From: Termitomyces sp. T153
Lineage: Eukaryota; Basidiomycota; Agaricomycetes; Agaricales; Lyophyllaceae
DNA: 64,000 nt
Direction: 5' to 3'
Assembly: GCA_018296165.2 (NCBI GenBank)
Contig: JACKQL020000131.1
Location: forward strand, 58,331-122,330
Made by a program: the position numbers and the translations under genes. Numbering within the stretch: the first letter of the stretch is position 1; every line of letters begins with the position of its first letter. Shown here piece by piece: positions 59,699-64,000 of this stretch. Below the pieces are notes generated by a model. It worked only from the letters and a program-made list of their open reading frames with translations, was not told where the DNA came from and made no database searches.

Positions 59699-61330
59699 TC
59701 ACTGCACTGAGTAGGAAGTGGCCATGGCTCTTGTGGAGTTGCAGGAGCACTCAGAAGTGCTCCTGATTGTCAGTGGTGGGGGCATACTACCTATCATACC
59801 CCTCCAAAGCAGGGGGCATGCTGATGGTCTGGAGTCAACAATGGCATTCATTGTCAACCCTTGTGAACAGGTCCATGTGTAATGCACTCCCTGACTAATG
59901 GTAGTTGAGGAAGCATATACCATAGGTATATGCATGTTCACCCAGGCAGGAGGCACATGGTTTGCTAGGAGGTGACATATCACCTCTGTCTCACTGAGAT
60001 TGTTAATTTGCATAAGCAGCATCTGCAGCCTATGCAGAGTGAAAGTGTAGGGGACAAAAGCCCTACATGAGCATGGTAGTTGTCAACTGTGTCCTGAAAG
60101 AGACAAGGTTGAGCAGCCACCATAGCAAACACTCTCATATAGGCTGTTTTTGTGTGCAGTGTAGTCAGGGCAGGTGCCTGACCCAGTATATATCCAAAGA
60201 CCAAACATGGATCTATGCATAACAATGCATGAATGGCCACACCTGAATACAGGTTCTGCAAATATGGGGGGCCATGGTGCAGAATATACTGCACTCATGC
60301 ATTAATGTCAAAGTGATGGCTGATTGAGACTTGATCAAGTCCTGCTCCCATGTGTTGTTATTTGTATAGCCAAGCATAGCCAACAAACATGACAGCAAGG
60401 AGACTATTTGCTAATGACATTCTCCTCCAAGAAGAGATGTTTCCAACTCTTCCAGAGTCAACTCCATGATGCACTACATAGTGCAGTCCCTAAGGTCTGG
60501 AGCCATGTAAAAGGAGATTCAGTGAAACTCCTGAAGAAGGAGAGTGGCATGTATTCACTCCCTTATGATAACCTTAGCCTGGCTCCCCCAAATGATCTTC
60601 AGGATCAGCTGTAGCTGTTCTTGGTTCATGAGCATCCCACAGGGGGCCCATCAATACAGCAATTCATAGCATGGGGATATATGTAATATCCCCACCATCT
60701 CTGTGGAGTGGGCAAAGACTGCTTTGTCACCAACAAAGACTGTACTGGTTGGTGGCTACCAGGAGAAGTTGGAGTGAAGGATATTTCTGAAGTCATTTTG
60801 GTGCTCAAAGCACCTCCTTATCAATATGGTCTCCCAGCCATCTAGAAGGTGGCCAGGCACTATATCATTCAGATGCTTGAGGTCCAGTTTGGACTTCTCA
60901 GCATCAATAGCTTACAGCTGTTTGGCATTAGTGTTGTGCTGCTTCTTGCAACAACACTCAGCAGCATCATCTTCTTTTAAGTCACTGTCCAAAATATGAC
61001 ATGTAGACATTGGGACATCATCATTGTCATTGCTCCCCAAGTTGGATGCCACTAGAGCACCTATGGCAGCTTGAGCAGCCTGTACTTGTGTGAAAAAGAA
61101 TTCTTTGTTATGGAGTTCTGATGCACTGGTGGAAAGTACTTGTGGGACAGAGCAGTAGGGATATTATAGGTCATTGGTTCAAGAACCTCAATCATTTCTG
61201 CCTCTGATCCCTACAGCACATTCACAGGAAAGGCTATCAGGGTGGCAACAACCACAGGGTTGACTGCCACTACTGGAGTTGTAGCTAGCTTTGCAGAGCC
61301 AGCCTTTGCTGTTGCTGGCCTTGATGGTAT
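59699..61330 (-). other. Unassigned minus-strand ORF relics
   Basis: Overlapping broken frames at 60398-59699 (CLVFGYILGQAPALTTLHTK, TEVICHLLANHVPPAWVNMH) and 60808-60626 (TSEISFTPTSPGSHQPVQSL). The composition suggests one decayed gene or transposon ORF. Family unknown. 60.8-61.3 kb has nothing clear. Confidence 0.3.
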
Positions 61331-62074
61331 GTTTGACAAATCTCAACTAGGAAACTTGATACAGCTGTTCAGGCCACCAATTTTATCAACAACATCATTT
61401 CCAATCCTGTTTCTCCTCAGACTGTCTGGAATGTGCTGAAGGAGGAGGGGTATTGGTCTGCTACAAAGAAGAAAGTTCCTATGCTCAAAGCTAGACATAG
61501 GCACCAGTTGAGATTTGTCAAACAATAGCCTATTTATTACATGGAGTAAGCTTAGCTGCATGGCCTCCAGGATGGTTTTCCTTGTCCACCTCCAACTCTC
61601 TACTGATCCTCCCAATAGTAGACTTCCTTAGACCAGTTTCAGCCTCAATCTGATGCAGAGAATACCCTTGAGCAAAGAGAGAAGCAGCAGTAGAGCATTG
61701 TGCAGGAGAAGTAGCTTTCATGATGGTAGTTGAAGGTCAAGATGTGGTTCAACCAACTTGAACCACTCCCAAATATACCCAAACATGGTCACATGACTCT
61801 GTTTATATTCCCACATGCAACTTACTCTTTATTTCTGACTAAAATAGGGATAAATCTGCAAAGTTGAAGATGTTCAAAAAACTGTTCCAATTTGAGTGAA
61901 TATTTTAGAATGGCCATTACTCCATCAGTTTTGATTTAAATTACATAAGCTAAAATGCAATTTGTAGCTGCAATGCCATAGTATTTAACATGATTTAACC
62001 AAAATTTTAGATACTTCCAATCCTTCATGCCAATGTTATCTTTCCAAACATTGGGACAGTTTTTTAAGCCACTG
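61330..62074 (-). mobile_element. Tc1/mariner relic with internal inversion
   Basis: The right end ...AGCCACTG with TA (62075-62076) and about 230 bases of terminal repeat match the 16.5-18.2 kb element. Transposase N-terminus on the minus strand (61721-61530: AQGYSLHQIEAETGL, ELEVDKENHPGGHAAK). The next transposase part (SNPVSPQTVWNVLKEEGYWS, 61346-61500) is on the plus strand. The 20-base word TTTGACAAATCTCAACT(A)GG occurs at both breakpoints in opposite orientation. The left half and left terminal repeat are missing. Confidence 0.85.
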
Positions 62075-62076
62075 TA

Positions 62077-64000
62077 GGTTCTAGAAGGATGCCACTCCTG
62101 GATCCAATTCAACTTATCCATGTCAGGGTGTATACCCTGCAAATTAATAACATGGCTGAGGCACTCAACATGTTTGGCATATAGCTCACACTTTTTCCAC
62201 TTGAGGTAGAGCTTGTTTTTATGCAGTCTTTCAAAGACTATTCTGAGGTGCTGTTTATGCTTCTCAATAAAATCTGAGAAGACAAATATGTTGCCTAAGT
62301 ACACATGCATCTATTTTCCAAAAACTTCCCCAAAAATGGATGTCATCAGATGTTGAAATGTTGCTGGTGCATTACAGTTGCCTGTGATATGTCCCAGTAA
62401 CAATCATAAACACAGTTTTTGGTATGTCTGAAGTACATATTCACACTTGTTCATATGCATCTGTAAGGTCAATTGTTGACCTCACTGGCATATATGCTAC
62501 ATCTTTCCAAATGACCTTCTGATCTGGTAAGAGCATTATGTTTGTCATTACATTGGCATGCAACCAACATCACCTGTAAGAAACCATCCTTCTTGAGGAT
62601 ACATAGTAATGGTGCAGCCTGGTTAGCCACACATGGCTCCCACCACTTAGTGCATATATAGCACTTGATTTTATTCCACAACTGCTGCTGAAGTGACTTA
62701 AAGCACCTCAGCATAAAGTATAAGTACCATTTGGTCTCATCTATAAAATTTATCTCATGGTTAACTTCACACTATAGAGGAAGTGCCTCTTTAGTCCCAT
62801 TGACAATGTCCTGGAACTCATTGTACCACTGCTGTCAAAGGTGAGCAATATTGCCTTCTGTGAGCTTAGAAGGCTGTGCCTTCCCTTTGTCTACTCTAAG
62901 CCAAGGATGACTTTCCTCCTTGGCCAGCTTCAACTGTGGCACTACCTTTGTGTACTTATCTTACAAGACCATCAGACAAATTTCTGATTTGTCTAATATG
63001 TTTAGCCAGGCAGAGCAATATTTTGTCCTGCCTTTCACTTCAGTCCATGAGTATTCAAACTTGCTAGGCTCAGATATCTCATCCTCCATAGCCAGTCTGT
63101 ATAGTTTGCTAGCAGAGGTTGATCTTCTCACCCCTTTCTGCTGTGTCAGGTTGGCTATAGCCTAGTTCCACTCCTGTGGCATTTGTAGATTGTACACCCA
63201 TTCAAGAGTAGGCTTTAGGATTGGTTTATTCCAAATCCTTCATTCCCTTGTTGTCAAAGGATCAATTCAATCCTTCCAGCATACTTTCCCCCCCTCTTGA
63301 AAAGTACTCTTCCAATACTCTTTCTCTAAGATCAGTAGAGATGGATGGTCATTGGGTAAACTCTCTGTCACCTGCACCTCATTGTCATCCACCACCTCTT
63401 CTATAGTGGGCCACTTGGGTCCACTAGGGAGTTATGGGCATTCATCATGCTGCTTCTCCACAGTGTGGAAGCATTGCACTTGCCCATCTGCATTCTCCAA
63501 CTCTAACTTGTGAGCTGGAGTTGCTACTTCATTAATGACCACTTGGTCATTCTCAAAATCTAGGAGGACCTTTGTGCCCTCATGAATGATGTCCCTACAA
63601 TCATGTTGTAGTGATTAAAATTTGCAATATCCACATAGATATTACAGAATTTGCCAGGGACCCCCATGGTCATCTTAGCCCTATAGTTCACAATGGAACA
63701 ACTTCCAATCATTTCCAGCTGCAGGATGATTGGTGTGACAAGTGGTACCACACATATCTCAGTCACATGGGCAAACAACAGTGTGATCCCAGAGATTGTA
63801 CTTCCAGAATCCCACAGTGTCCATGCCCAATGGCCATTAACCTCCACCCAAGTGACAAGACATTCTTTGTCTTGTATTAGCAGCACTGGTCAGTTCATGG
63901 CATCCTTAGCCACCATAACCTGTACCTTGCACATTCAAACCTTGTTACCAGGTTCTTATGTCCTATACTCAGCAGTAGGAGCCTCTGTGAGAGCCTCACT
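62077..64000 (-). mobile_element. Ty3/gypsy pol relic, family C (protease, RT)
   Basis: Minus strand from right to left: protease with VNGHWAWTLWDSGSTISGIT (63850-63780) and MIVGTSFMRA; a linker; RT start (62714-62469: LLCILKKDGFLQVMLVACQC); RT core HVYLGNIFVFSDFIEKH and FERLHKNKLYLKWKKCELYA (62310-62150), where the active site reads GN in place of DD (62290-62295); then GIHPDMDKLNWIQEWHP, cut at a TA by the Tc1 element. Continues beyond the window. Inactive. Confidence 0.85.

Noticed and set aside
1..64000. CRISPR arrays, operons, prokaryotic promoters, rRNA or intact tRNA genes
   Set aside because: None seen; spliced eukaryotic genes and fungal transposons throughout.

Overview
The window is nuclear DNA of a filamentous basidiomycete, most likely an Agaricomycete. 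The evidence is genes split by many 44-60 base GT/AG introns, a secreted intradiol dioxygenase, an NmrA-like oxidoreductase, and a dense layer of fungal retroelements: Ty3/gypsy with chromodomain (one of the MarY1 kind), Ty1/copia, Tc1/mariner and pogo. Genus is not claimed. There are no rRNA or intact tRNA genes, no CRISPR array and no prokaryotic signals.

Two kinds of sequence alternate. CpG-normal islands (about 3.4-7.06, 11.2-15.87, 25.0-27.85 and 28.6-30.85 kb) hold the intact genes. Everything else is strongly CpG-poor and consists of broken transposons, where Arg codons have become Cys/His/Gln/stop and catalytic Asp/Glu codons have become Asn/Lys. That is the signature of cytosine methylation and deamination at CpG.

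Layout. 0-1.4 kb: 3' end of an unrecognised three-exon gene. 1.9-3.4: LTR and copia relic. 3.4-6.2: a divergent pair, a carboxymuconate-cyclase-like beta-propeller (minus) and a secreted intradiol dioxygenase (plus), sharing a 135-base promoter; both chemistries belong to the protocatechuate/beta-ketoadipate route. 6.6-7.0: two copies of a repeat with a covarying hairpin. 7.4-11.1: solo LTR and other repeats. 12.4-13.4: membrane protein gene. 14.5-15.7 and 25.1-26.3: two near-identical NmrA-like genes in opposite orientation, forming the arms of a large inverted duplication. The spacer between them is transposon debris: a Tc1 element with long terminal repeats, a gypsy relic and a copia relic with its LTR. 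29.1-30.3: a protein-kinase-like gene lacking the catalytic motifs. 30.8-33.1: pogo transposase relic with a SAP-like tail. 33.9-35.1: decayed gene with a nuclease-like EVK motif. 36.1-37.0: gag relic. 37.0-44.0: a MarY1-like gypsy element whose pol is followed, before the 3' LTR, by a long ORF on the opposite strand, itself split by a younger solo LTR. 45.4-47.1: an unknown ORF split by another solo LTR. 47.1-52.2: a second gypsy family on the minus strand. 52-61 kb: low-complexity ORFs, tRNA-like SINE copies and a fresh 173-base tandem duplication. 61.3-64: a rearranged Tc1 relic inside a third gypsy relic.

The most unusual points are the antisense accessory ORF inside the gypsy element, the repeated loss of reverse transcriptase and transposase catalytic acids at codon-junction CpG sites, the hairpin repeat with a compensatory base pair, and the NmrA inverted duplication.
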